Assembly (NCBI RefSeq): GCF_000411255.1
Contig: NZ_KE150413.1
Coordinates: forward strand, 2,146,580 to 2,210,579
Length of the DNA: 64,000 nucleotides
Reading direction: 5' to 3'
Source: Paenibacillus sp. HGH0039
Lineage (GTDB): Bacteria > Bacillota > Bacilli > Paenibacillales > NBRC-103111
Part shown: positions 36,401 to 43,775 of the stretch, one piece after another
How positions within the stretch are numbered: the first letter of the stretch is position 1
Layout: every line of letters begins with the position of its first letter
Program-made: the position numbers and the translations under genes
Notes under the pieces: generated by a model
Database searches by the model: none
Told to the model about the DNA's origin: nothing
Seen by the model: only the letters and a program-made list of their open reading frames with translations

Positions 36401-36822
36401 ATGGTGCTGAAGATGACATTCCGCGAAAAATCGTTTTTGTTTACGGCGGATATTTTTAAACACCGATAAATCGAGCTGTCCTCCGGACCGTGGAAAGACA
36501 AACTCAAGTCGGATATGATGGACGCGCTTCATCACGGAAGCGAATCGACCTCGTCGTCCGAAGCTTTTCTGAACGCCGTTTCACCCCAAATCGTGGTCAT
36601 AAGCCAGACCAGTTTTCAGAGTCCGAACTTAAAGGAACGGCTGGAAAAGAAAAACGCAAACGTGTATTCCACCGGGCTGAACGGGAATATTCTGCTTACA
36701 TCCGACGGCTCCAAGATGGAGGTACTGACGGAAAAAGACGGTCTGCGCCTAAGAAAAGCAAACCGTAACATTACCGGTTCCCCGAGAAGCCGCTGCCTGT
36801 CGGTGCGGTTACCGTCTCTTGA
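36401..36822 (+). pseudogene. Broken MBL-fold (ComEC-like) hydrolase
   Basis: MVLKMTFREKSFLFTADIF is the first recognisable piece, like the LxFTGD strand of ComEC-type hydrolases. An in-frame TAA interrupts the gene at about 36468, and the same frame continues with DALHHGSESTSSSEAFLNAV and VSPQIVVISQ, the HHGS and C-terminal motifs of that family. A later shift leads to FPEKPLPVGAVTVS and a TGA at 36820, just before a terminator. The N-terminal HxHxDH half is missing. It is a decayed gene at the right border of the AT-richer block. Confidence 0.75.
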
Positions 36823-36841
36823 CCCGGCAGTCCATTCGATC

Positions 36842-36869
36842 GCCGTGCACTCCGCACGGCGGTTTTTTT
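36842..36869 (+). terminator. Terminator of the broken MBL gene
   Basis: GCCGTGC (36842-36848) pairs with GCACGGC (36854-36860), then GG and T7. Its position 20 nt after the TGA at 36820 supports that frame as the ancestral end of the gene. Confidence 0.85.
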
Positions 36870-37001
36870 ACGAATATATCCATGGGAAGAAGACGTTATC
36901 CATCGCGCAAAACCCGCATCCGGTGAGGCTTCCATACGAAACAGACCCTGAAAAACGAATAAGAAACAAGGCGGAAGGCGTGTCCGGTTGTCCGGAAATG
37001 T

Positions 37002-37031
37002 TTGCAAGTCTTTTTTAATATCGTTTATAGT
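37002..37031 (+). promoter_or_regulatory. Candidate promoter of the STM4015-4011 operon
   Basis: TTGCAA (37002-37007), an 18-nt AT-rich spacer and TATAGT (37026-37031) lie 51 nt upstream of the first gene. It is the only good sigma-A-like pair between the terminator at 36869 and the operon. Confidence 0.5.
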
Positions 37032-37081
37032 TAGGATTATATCGTACATAGAAGGAAAAAGTTTACATGGGAGGGACCGTC

Positions 37082-37927
37082 ATGTCGGAGGTTAAACTAT
37101 CAATTGATTACGACCAGTACGAAGCAGGCAAGAAAATGAAAGATTTGCTCGAGGAGCTTGCGGACAGCCCGCAAAGCGGGGAGCTGACAAGCCTTATTAT
37201 CGGCGATTGGGGCGGTGCTTACGAAAACGATTCCGAAGAAACCGTCGAGACGCTTGTCGCTCTAAAGGAGCGGTTTCCGAAACTGACGAGTCTGTTTATC
37301 GGTGACATGGGCTTCGAGGAATGCGAAGTGTCCTGGATTATGCAGACCAACCTGGCCCCGCTGCTGGAGGCTTATCCCGCTCTCCGGTCGTTCACGATCA
37401 AAGGAAGCACGGGACTGGATCTGAACCCGGCTCGTCACGAAAACCTGGAGGAGCTGACGATTATTTGCGGCGGCCTGGGCAAGGACGTGATCCATCAAAT
37501 TTACGAAGGGTCTTTTCCGCGTCTCAAAAAGCTGGAGCTGTATCTCGGCGTGGACGAATACGGATTCGACGGCAGCCTGGAAGATGTGCTGAAGCTGACG
37601 GAGCCCGGCAAATTCCCCGAACTGACTTATCTGGGTCTGAAAAACAGCGAAATTCAGGACGAGCTGGCAATCGCATTGGCGGATGCCCCGATTCTGGATC
37701 AGCTGCATACCCTTGATATGTCGGACGGAACGCTGTCCGATACAGGGGCGGAAGCGCTGCTGAACAGCGAGCGAGTAAAAAAGCTGAAGTACCTGGACTT
37801 AAGCCATCATTATATGTCCGATGAAATGGTAAGCCGCTGGAAATCGTCCGGCCTTAACGTGAATACGGACGATCAGCAGGATATGGACGAAGACGACGAT
37901 TACCGGTATCCGTCGCTCACGGAATAA
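37082..37927 (+). CDS. STM4015-family leucine-rich-repeat-like protein
   Basis: 281 residues starting at the ATG after GGGAGGG (an ATG at 37067 lies upstream of that site). The protein is acidic and has regular leucine-rich repeats: LTSLFIGDMG, LRSFTIKGSTGLDL, LEELTIICGG, LKKLELYLGV, LTYLGLKNS, LHTLDMSDGTLSD and LKYLDLSHHYMSD. It ends in an Asp-rich tail. It matches the STM4015 family found with the STM4011-4014 proteins. No catalytic motif is visible; a scaffold or target-recognition role within the cluster is my inference. Confidence 0.85.
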   Translation: MSEVKLSIDYDQYEAGKKMKDLLEELADSPQSGELTSLIIGDWGGAYENDSEETVETLVALKERFPKLTSLFIGDMGFEECEVSWIMQTNLAPLLEAYPALRSFTIKGSTGLDLNPARHENLEELTIICGGLGKDVIHQIYEGSFPRLKKLELYLGVDEYGFDGSLEDVLKLTEPGKFPELTYLGLKNSEIQDELAIALADAPILDQLHTLDMSDGTLSDTGAEALLNSERVKKLKYLDLSHHYMSDEMVSRWKSSGLNVNTDDQQDMDEDDDYRYPSLTE

Positions 37928-37932
37928 CGGCC

Positions 37933-39246
37933 GTGCCGCAGAGGATGATCCTGATCGGCAATCCGGACAACCGCCGCACGGCGGGGCTGCAGAACGCCCG
38001 GGCGAAGCTGGGGCTGCCTCCGGCCGTCGTGCTGCCGTACGCCGGGCTGCTGGACGGCAGCGCATCGCTCGCGCAGGCCGCAAGCCTCGCCGGAGCGGCG
38101 TCACAGCGGGCGGGCGAACCGGCCCCGCTGCTGCGGCTGGACGCGCCCGGCGAGCTCTTCGCGGTAGAGCGCGGGCTGATCGCCCTGGGCGCTCCCGACC
38201 ACGAAGAGGCGGCGCACGGCGACCGCCTGCTTCCGTTCGGGCGCCGCAGCGATCCGCAGCCGCTCTCCGTGCGGTCCGCGCTTGCGCTCGCGGAGCAAGA
38301 GGGACGGCAGTACCACCCGTCCCAATGGTTTCGCGGCTTCGCGCGGCTGCTCGCCCGCCTGCGGCGGGAAGCGGAGGAGCTGTGGCCGCAGCCGCAGTGG
38401 ACGAACGCGCCGGAGGACATCGCCGGCATGTTCGACAAGCGGCAGACGCACCGCATCCTGTCCGCTGCCGGCGTGCCGGTGCCCCGCCTCCTGGCTCCGC
38501 CGGAGGAGATCGCGGATTGCGAGGCGCTTCGCGCGCTGATGCTCTCCCGGCGGGTTCACCGGGTCTTCGTGAAGCTCGCTTCCGGCTCCGGCGCCTGCGG
38601 CGTCGTCGCTTACCGCATCAACCCGCGTACGGGCGCGGAGCAGGCGGTTACGACCGTCGGCGTCGAGAACTACGGCGCCCGCGCCCCGGTATTCTATAAC
38701 GCGATGAAGCTGCGGCGTTACACGGACCCGTCCGCGATCGGCCAGGTGCTGAGCTGGCTCTTGAGGCACGGCGCCCACGTCGAGCAGTGGATCGCCAAAG
38801 CTTCTTACGGCGACCGGACGTTCGATATCCGTCAGCTTGTGGTGGCGGGAGAAGCCTGCCACAGCATCGCCCGGGTAAGCCGGACGCCGATCACGAACCT
38901 GCACCTGCGCAGCGAAAGGGTGAGCGTGGATGACCTCGGTCTGGCGCCGGGCATCCGGGCAGGAGCTGCGGCCTGCGCCGTAAAAGCGCTGGCCGCTTTT
39001 CCGCGCTCCCTCGCAGCGGGAGTCGATGTTCTGCTCGACAACGCGTCACATGCGCCTTACATACTTGACATGAATCCGTTCGGAGATCTGCTGTACCGGG
39101 TCGTTCACAAGGGAATGGACCCTTACGAATGGCAGATGAGCCGGCTCGCAAGCGGTTCCGCGGAAGCTTCCGCAGTTTCCGGGGCTCCCGAGGCTTGCGG
39201 GTGTGCCGGTTTGACCGGGTCTGCCGGAACCGGGGCTTCCGGGTAG
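37933..39246 (+). CDS. STM4014-family ATP-grasp protein
   Basis: About 437 residues. The C-terminal half has ATP-grasp features: RVFVKLASGSGACGVVAY (nucleotide-binding Lys and glycine loop), TFDIRQLVVAGE, a VSRTPITNLHL segment and the metal-ligand region VDVLLD...YILDMNPFGDLLY. ATP-grasp enzymes join a carboxylate to an amine or thiol through an acyl phosphate. Translation begins at a GTG 5 nt after the STM4015 stop, with ATG 37945 as the alternative; neither has a good ribosome site, suggesting coupling. The last 35 residues are a Ser/Ala/Gly-rich tail (see findings). Confidence 0.85.
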   Translation: MPQRMILIGNPDNRRTAGLQNARAKLGLPPAVVLPYAGLLDGSASLAQAASLAGAASQRAGEPAPLLRLDAPGELFAVERGLIALGAPDHEEAAHGDRLLPFGRRSDPQPLSVRSALALAEQEGRQYHPSQWFRGFARLLARLRREAEELWPQPQWTNAPEDIAGMFDKRQTHRILSAAGVPVPRLLAPPEEIADCEALRALMLSRRVHRVFVKLASGSGACGVVAYRINPRTGAEQAVTTVGVENYGARAPVFYNAMKLRRYTDPSAIGQVLSWLLRHGAHVEQWIAKASYGDRTFDIRQLVVAGEACHSIARVSRTPITNLHLRSERVSVDDLGLAPGIRAGAAACAVKALAAFPRSLAAGVDVLLDNASHAPYILDMNPFGDLLYRVVHKGMDPYEWQMSRLASGSAEASAVSGAPEACGCAGLTGSAGTGASG

Positions 39247-39290
39247 CCTAAAGCCGCAGCGGGATCTCCGGGCGAGGGAGGAACGCTAGG

Positions 39291-40073
39291 ATGAATATGA
39301 ACGAAATCGTGGGAACCCACGATATCCTGATGATTACGCTGGACACGCTGCGTTACGACGCCGCCGTGCTGGAGGAAGCCAACTGCCCGAATCTGTGCGG
39401 CGGCGCTTCCTGGGAGAAACGCCACACCCCCGGCAGCTTTACGTATGCGGCGCATCACGCTTTTTTCGGCGGCTTTCTGCCGACTCCGGCAACGACGGAC
39501 AAATCGCAGCATATCCGGCTATTCCACTCTAAGAATACGGGGCTTAAAACGCATCCCCATACATGGCTCTTCGACACACCCGATCTGGTGTCCGGTCTTC
39601 AGGAAGAAGGCTACCGGACGATCTGTATCGGGGGTGTAATTTTTTTTACGAAAAAAGTTCCGCTTGCCCGGGTGCTCCCCGGCTATTTCCGGGAAAGTTA
39701 CTGGCGGATGACTTTCGGGGTAACGAACCCGCGTTCCACCGAGCATCAGGTCAATCACGCCCTCAAGCTTCTCGAACGGACGGAACAAAGCGAGAAGCTG
39801 TTTATGTTTCTGAACGTTTCGGCGATTCACGGGCCCAATCATTATTTCCTTCCCGGCGCGAAAAAAGATTCGGTCGAGAGTCAGAGGGCCGCGCTTCGCT
39901 ACGTGGACGGCCAGTTGGGCCGTTTGTTCGAAGCGATGAGAGAGCGGGAGCGGCCCGTGTTCTGCCTAGCCTTCTCCGACCACGGAACGTGCTACGGCGA
40001 AGACGGCTACGAAGGCCACCGGCTCGCGCACGAAGCGGTCTGGAATGTGCCTTACCGCGAGTTTATTTTGTAA
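39291..40073 (+). CDS. STM4013/SEN3800-family alkaline-phosphatase-superfamily hydrolase
   Basis: 260 residues, a compact member of the sulfatase/phosphatase fold. DILMITLDTLRYD carries the first metal Asp (18), HTPGSFTYAAHHAFF holds the probable nucleophile Thr, and LAFSDHGTCYGEDG plus GHRLAHEAVWNVPY give the remaining Asp/His ligands. The Cys/Ser of formylglycine sulfatases is absent, pointing to a Thr-type phosphodiesterase-like chemistry. GGGAGGA precedes the ATG. It is co-directional with the ATP-grasp and radical SAM genes. Confidence 0.88.
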   Translation: MNMNEIVGTHDILMITLDTLRYDAAVLEEANCPNLCGGASWEKRHTPGSFTYAAHHAFFGGFLPTPATTDKSQHIRLFHSKNTGLKTHPHTWLFDTPDLVSGLQEEGYRTICIGGVIFFTKKVPLARVLPGYFRESYWRMTFGVTNPRSTEHQVNHALKLLERTEQSEKLFMFLNVSAIHGPNHYFLPGAKKDSVESQRAALRYVDGQLGRLFEAMRERERPVFCLAFSDHGTCYGEDGYEGHRLAHEAVWNVPYREFIL

Positions 40074-40099
40074 ATTGACGAAAAGGAAGTGAACGGCCG

Positions 40100-41494
40100 A
40101 TGTCCTCTTCTCAATTGGGGAACCAACCGGTGCCGGCAGCAGAAGAAATGTCCGTTTCCGCTTGGGAAGAAAATCTTCGTTCGGCGCCATACCGCTCGTA
40201 TTTGTATTCGTATCCGCACAAGACGGCTTATCGCGAGCTGGACAGAAAAATCCCGCTGCAGGAGCTGTGGGCGGACGAGCCGGCGGAAACCTTCTTCTTA
40301 TATATGCATATCCCGTTCTGCGGGGCGCGCTGCGGCTTCTGCAATTTGTTCACCCTGCCGGACAAGCGGACCGGCGCCCACGAGCAGTATGTCGATGCGC
40401 TGGAGCGGCAGGCCCGCCAGTGGGCACCCCATGTGGGGCACAAGAAATTCGCGCGTTTTGCCGTCGGAGGAGGAACCCCTACACTGCTGGAACCGGCGCT
40501 GCTCGACCGCGTATTCCGGATAGCGGAGGACGTCATGGGACTGGACAGCGGAGAAGCATCCATCTCCGTCGAAACTTCGCCGGAGACGGTCACCGCAGAG
40601 CGCTTGGATATTTTGCAGGCGCACAGAGTGGACCGGGTGAGCATGGGGATCCAGAGCTTTGTGGAAGCGGAGGCGGCGGCCATTTACCGTCCGCAAATGC
40701 CGTTGGTGGTCGAGAAGGCGCTGGAACAGCTGAAGCGGTACCAGTTCCCGATTCTCAATCTCGATCTTATTTACGGACTGCCGGGCCAGACCGTGGATAC
40801 TTGGCTTTACTCCCTGGAGCGGGCGCTTGCCTACGAGCCGGAGGAAATTTTTATTTACCCGCTGTATACGCGGGAGCATACGATCGTCAAGCCCGAAGAG
40901 ATCCGGCAGCGGGGCGCGGATATCCGCATGGCCTGCTACACGGCGGCGCGCGACCGTCTTCTGGCCGCAGGGTATACGCAGTATTCGATGAGGAGGTTCG
41001 CGCGAGCGAGCGCCTCATCGCCCAAAACGCTCCTGCCGTACGGTTGTCAGGAGGAAGGCATGGTCGGTCTCGGCTGCGGCGCCCGCTCGTACACACACAG
41101 CGTGCACTACGCGACCCGCTATGCGGTGAGCCGCAGCGCGACGGCCGGCATTATCGCCGACTATGTCGCTGCGGAGCGTCATGACCTCGTCGACTACGGC
41201 TTCATCCTGAACGAGGCGGAACGGAAGCGGCGCTTCATTCTGAAGGCGCTCCTGCACCGCGAGGGGCTGGAGCTCGCGTCCTACGCCCGCCGGTTCGGCA
41301 CGGAGGCGCTGGAGGACCATCCGGAGCTGAACCGGCTGACGGAGACGAGGCTGGCCGAGCGGGTTCCGCAGACCGGGACAGGCGGCGGCTGTTTCCGGCT
41401 GACGGACGACGGGATCGCCCTTTCCGATTCCATCGGAGACTGGTTCATCTCCCCGGAAACCCGTACCCTGATGGAAGGATACACCTTCGCATGA
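40100..41494 (+). CDS. STM4012-family radical SAM protein (HemN-like)
   Basis: 464 residues. The radical SAM cluster motif CGARCGFC (Cys74, 78, 81) follows the HemN-type MHIPF; GGGTPTLLEP, SISVETSPETV and DRVSMGIQSF are the next barrel strands, and the C-terminal third is a HemN-C-like winged helix (LLHREGLELASYARRF). HemN relatives use a second SAM or act as heme chaperones or methyltransferases; no coproporphyrinogen-specific evidence exists here. AAGGAAG precedes the ATG. It overlaps the next radical SAM gene by 4 nt, so the two are made together. Confidence 0.9.
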   Translation: MSSSQLGNQPVPAAEEMSVSAWEENLRSAPYRSYLYSYPHKTAYRELDRKIPLQELWADEPAETFFLYMHIPFCGARCGFCNLFTLPDKRTGAHEQYVDALERQARQWAPHVGHKKFARFAVGGGTPTLLEPALLDRVFRIAEDVMGLDSGEASISVETSPETVTAERLDILQAHRVDRVSMGIQSFVEAEAAAIYRPQMPLVVEKALEQLKRYQFPILNLDLIYGLPGQTVDTWLYSLERALAYEPEEIFIYPLYTREHTIVKPEEIRQRGADIRMACYTAARDRLLAAGYTQYSMRRFARASASSPKTLLPYGCQEEGMVGLGCGARSYTHSVHYATRYAVSRSATAGIIADYVAAERHDLVDYGFILNEAERKRRFILKALLHREGLELASYARRFGTEALEDHPELNRLTETRLAERVPQTGTGGGCFRLTDDGIALSDSIGDWFISPETRTLMEGYTFA

Positions 41495-42408
41495 AGGCGG
41501 CACTGTATTACCGGGGGAGCCTGTCGTCGTGCAATTACGACTGCCCGTACTGCCCGTTCAGCAAGAACAAGGACAGCGCCGCCACGCTGGCGAAGGACCG
41601 GCGGCAGGTCGAAGCTTTTACGGACTGGGTAGAAAACCAGGGAGCCGAAGGCCACCGCCTGTCGGTTTTCTTCAATCCTTACGGGGAAGGGCTGACTCAC
41701 CGCTGGTACAAGGAGGCCATGGTCCGACTCTCGCACATGGAGCACGTGGATAAAGTCGCGATCCAGACGAATTTGTCCGCCGGTCTCGCGTGGACCGGGG
41801 AACTGGATCCGAAGAAGACCGCCTTCTGGGTCACGTATCATCCCGGACAGACGACGGAAGAGAAATTTCTGGGGCAGGTTCTGCAGCTCTACAATCGGGG
41901 GATTCCGTTCAGCGTCGGATCGGTAGGAGTCAAAAGCGCCTTCGGCCGGCTGGAATCGCTCCGCCGTTCGCTGCCTTCCGACGTGTATATGTGGGTCAAT
42001 GCGTTCAAAGACAAGCGGGATTATTACACGGATGAAGACCGGGCTTTCCTGAGGGGCCTCGATCCGCTTTTCGACCTGAACGCGGAGGACTACGAGAGCC
42101 GGGGACGGGCGTGCGGCACGGGTCACGACGTTTTCTACGTGCAGGGACCCGGCATAGTGAAGCGCTGCTACAAAGATCGCCGGGTCATCGGCCATCTATA
42201 CCGGGACGGCCTGGACGCGCTTTCGCAGCCGCGCCCGTGCGGGATGGACTTCTGCGACTGCTACATCGGCTACATTCATATGCCGGACCTGCAGCTTCGC
42301 GGGCGGTACGGCGACGGGCTGCTCGAACGCATCGCAGGGGCCGGTTCACAGAGTCAGATGCCTCGTGTTTACGAAGAAGGAGTGGAGAGTTGTGACGCAC
42401 ACGCGTAA
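41491..42408 (+). CDS. STM4011-family radical SAM protein
   Basis: 305 residues with CNYDCPYC (Cys14, 18, 21) for the SAM-binding 4Fe-4S cluster at the very N-terminus, then VFFNPYGEGLTHRWY and VAIQTNLSAGL. The C-terminal part has a second group of cysteines (208, 226, 250, 255, 257; KRCY and PCGMDFCDCYIG), the layout of a SPASM-like auxiliary cluster used in peptide- or protein-modifying radical SAM enzymes. The start ATG lies in the stop of STM4012 (ATGA). The product of the cluster is not known. Confidence 0.88.
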   Translation: MKAALYYRGSLSSCNYDCPYCPFSKNKDSAATLAKDRRQVEAFTDWVENQGAEGHRLSVFFNPYGEGLTHRWYKEAMVRLSHMEHVDKVAIQTNLSAGLAWTGELDPKKTAFWVTYHPGQTTEEKFLGQVLQLYNRGIPFSVGSVGVKSAFGRLESLRRSLPSDVYMWVNAFKDKRDYYTDEDRAFLRGLDPLFDLNAEDYESRGRACGTGHDVFYVQGPGIVKRCYKDRRVIGHLYRDGLDALSQPRPCGMDFCDCYIGYIHMPDLQLRGRYGDGLLERIAGAGSQSQMPRVYEEGVESCDAHA

Positions 42409-42925
42409 CAAAAAGGTGCCGGCCGGCCTCGCTTACTGGCTGACGGGACTTTCGGGTTCGGGCAAGACCACGACGGCCAAGGCCTTCGCAGCGGAGCTTG
42501 CGGCCCGGGGGCACGCCGTCGAGTGTCTGGACGGGGACGAGCTCCGGCGGCAGGTCGGCACGGGCCTCGGCTTCAGCCGGGAGGACCGGATGGAGAATGT
42601 CCGGCGGGCCGTCTACATAAGCGGTTTGCTTAACCGCAACGGCGTCACGACCGTGGTCAGCCTGATCAGCCCGTATCGCGAAATGCGGGCGTACGCCAGG
42701 GAGAACCTGCCGCGATTTATCGAAGTGTTCGTGGATTGTCCTCTTGAGGAATGCGAGCGCAGGGATGTGAAAGGGCTGTACGCGAAGGCGCGGGCCGGCG
42801 AAATTCCGGCTTTTACCGGCATCAGCGACCCGTACGAAGCTCCGGAAAACCCGGAGCTGGTTATCCGCACGGATGGAGACACGCTGGAGCATAATGTGCT
42901 GAAGCTTCTTGATTTTTACGGGTAA
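42392..42925 (+). CDS. cysC: Adenylylsulfate (APS) kinase
   Basis: 177 residues. Walker A GLSGSGKTTTAKA, then CLDGDELRR, LGFSREDRMENVRRA, LISPYREMR and FVDCPLEECERRDVKGLY are the full set of CysC motifs; the enzyme makes PAPS from APS and ATP. The start is a GTG with AAGGAG 9 nt upstream, inside the end of the STM4011 gene (17-nt overlap), so it belongs to that operon. No ATP sulfurylase or PAPS reductase lies nearby, so a role in sulfation or a linked pathway should be considered in place of assimilation. Confidence 0.93.
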   Translation: MTHTRNKKVPAGLAYWLTGLSGSGKTTTAKAFAAELAARGHAVECLDGDELRRQVGTGLGFSREDRMENVRRAVYISGLLNRNGVTTVVSLISPYREMRAYARENLPRFIEVFVDCPLEECERRDVKGLYAKARAGEIPAFTGISDPYEAPENPELVIRTDGDTLEHNVLKLLDFYG

Positions 42926-43016
42926 AAGAAGGAACCGGCCCTGCGGGGTCGTATGTTATACCGTACGGAAGTGAAGAAACCGGGCAAAAGGAAACGCAAA
43001 GGGGGAAGCGAACGAG

Positions 43017-43454
43017 ATGGAAATCCGCAAACCGATTCCGGAGGAAATTCAGCAGATCCGGAGGCTTTCACCGCAGGCGTTAGCGGAAGGAACGCTCGGA
43101 AATGCCGAACCGAACCGGGACAAAGTGAGGCAGCTCGTAGATCCCCTTCTGAAAAAAGGCTGCTACTATCTGATCGCAGCGGAAGAGAAGCAACTGGCCG
43201 GATGGGTTCTGATCGGGGAGAGCAAAGATTCGTTTACCGACCGGATTATCGGGTTTGTATACGAGCTCTATGTGCTTGAACCTTTCAGAGGACGCGGAAT
43301 CTCCAGAAAACTCATGCAGGAAGCGGTGGAGCAGCTCAAAAGCCTGGGCTACCCCGAAGTACGCCTCAGCGTGTATGCCGGAAATCATGCGCTTCATCTG
43401 TACGAGTCGCTGGGCTTCGCTCCGAGAACGATTACGATGACCCTTCCGTTATGA
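43017..43454 (+). CDS. GNAT-family N-acetyltransferase
   Basis: 145 residues. Motif A is ELYVLEPFRGRGISRKLM and motif B is NHALHLYESLGF. AAAGGGGGAAG precedes the ATG. It follows cysC by 91 nt in the same direction, and the terminator at 43502 closes both, so it may be the last gene of the STM4015-cysC operon. The substrate is unknown; acetylation of the cluster product would be speculation. Confidence 0.85.
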   Translation: MEIRKPIPEEIQQIRRLSPQALAEGTLGNAEPNRDKVRQLVDPLLKKGCYYLIAAEEKQLAGWVLIGESKDSFTDRIIGFVYELYVLEPFRGRGISRKLMQEAVEQLKSLGYPEVRLSVYAGNHALHLYESLGFAPRTITMTLPL

Positions 43455-43501
43455 CCTGTCGGTCGCAGAAGCAAAACGAATGGCCTGACGGTCCGCATGA
43501 A

Positions 43502-43534
43502 AACCTATTTCCTCCCGGAGGAAATAGGTTTTTT
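43502..43534 (+). terminator. Strong terminator ending the STM401x/cysC/GNAT operon
   Basis: AACCTATTTCCTCC (43502-43515) pairs perfectly with GGAGGAAATAGGTT (43517-43530) followed by more T. The loop is one base, so the innermost pairs open in practice. Confidence 0.9.
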
Positions 43535-43598
43535 CACATTGTCCAAAAAATATTATTTCAAAATTCACAAAATTGTAGAATTATTATTTCACCCCCAC

Positions 43599-43604
43599 TA
43601 TAAT
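43599..43604 (+). promoter_or_regulatory. -10 box upstream of the importer 3 regulator
   Basis: TATAAT stands 18 nt before the cre site and 171 nt before the AraC gene. No good -35 is placed at 17 nt; TTGTAG at 43573 would give a 20-nt spacer. Confidence 0.45.
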
Positions 43605-43621
43605 ACAACTAAAGGATGGCG

Positions 43622-43635
43622 TGAGAGCGCTCTCA
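43622..43635 (+). promoter_or_regulatory. Perfect palindromic cre site (CcpA)
   Basis: TGAGAGCGCTCTCA fits the consensus TGWNANCGNTNWCA at every position and is a perfect palindrome. It lies just downstream of the -10 box, the usual place for catabolite repression, ahead of a sugar-importer regulator. Confidence 0.75.
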
Positions 43636-43775
43636 TTTCGTCCTGTCGGGATGCTGTACCTGTATCTGATCGTTTCCGGTGCTGCCGGTTCCTCGTCCCC
43701 CATTTTTTTCTGGTCCCCGATTACTCTCCTTCATTCCTTTCTTTCAACCTTCCGTGAAAAGGTGGTAGGCAGACC

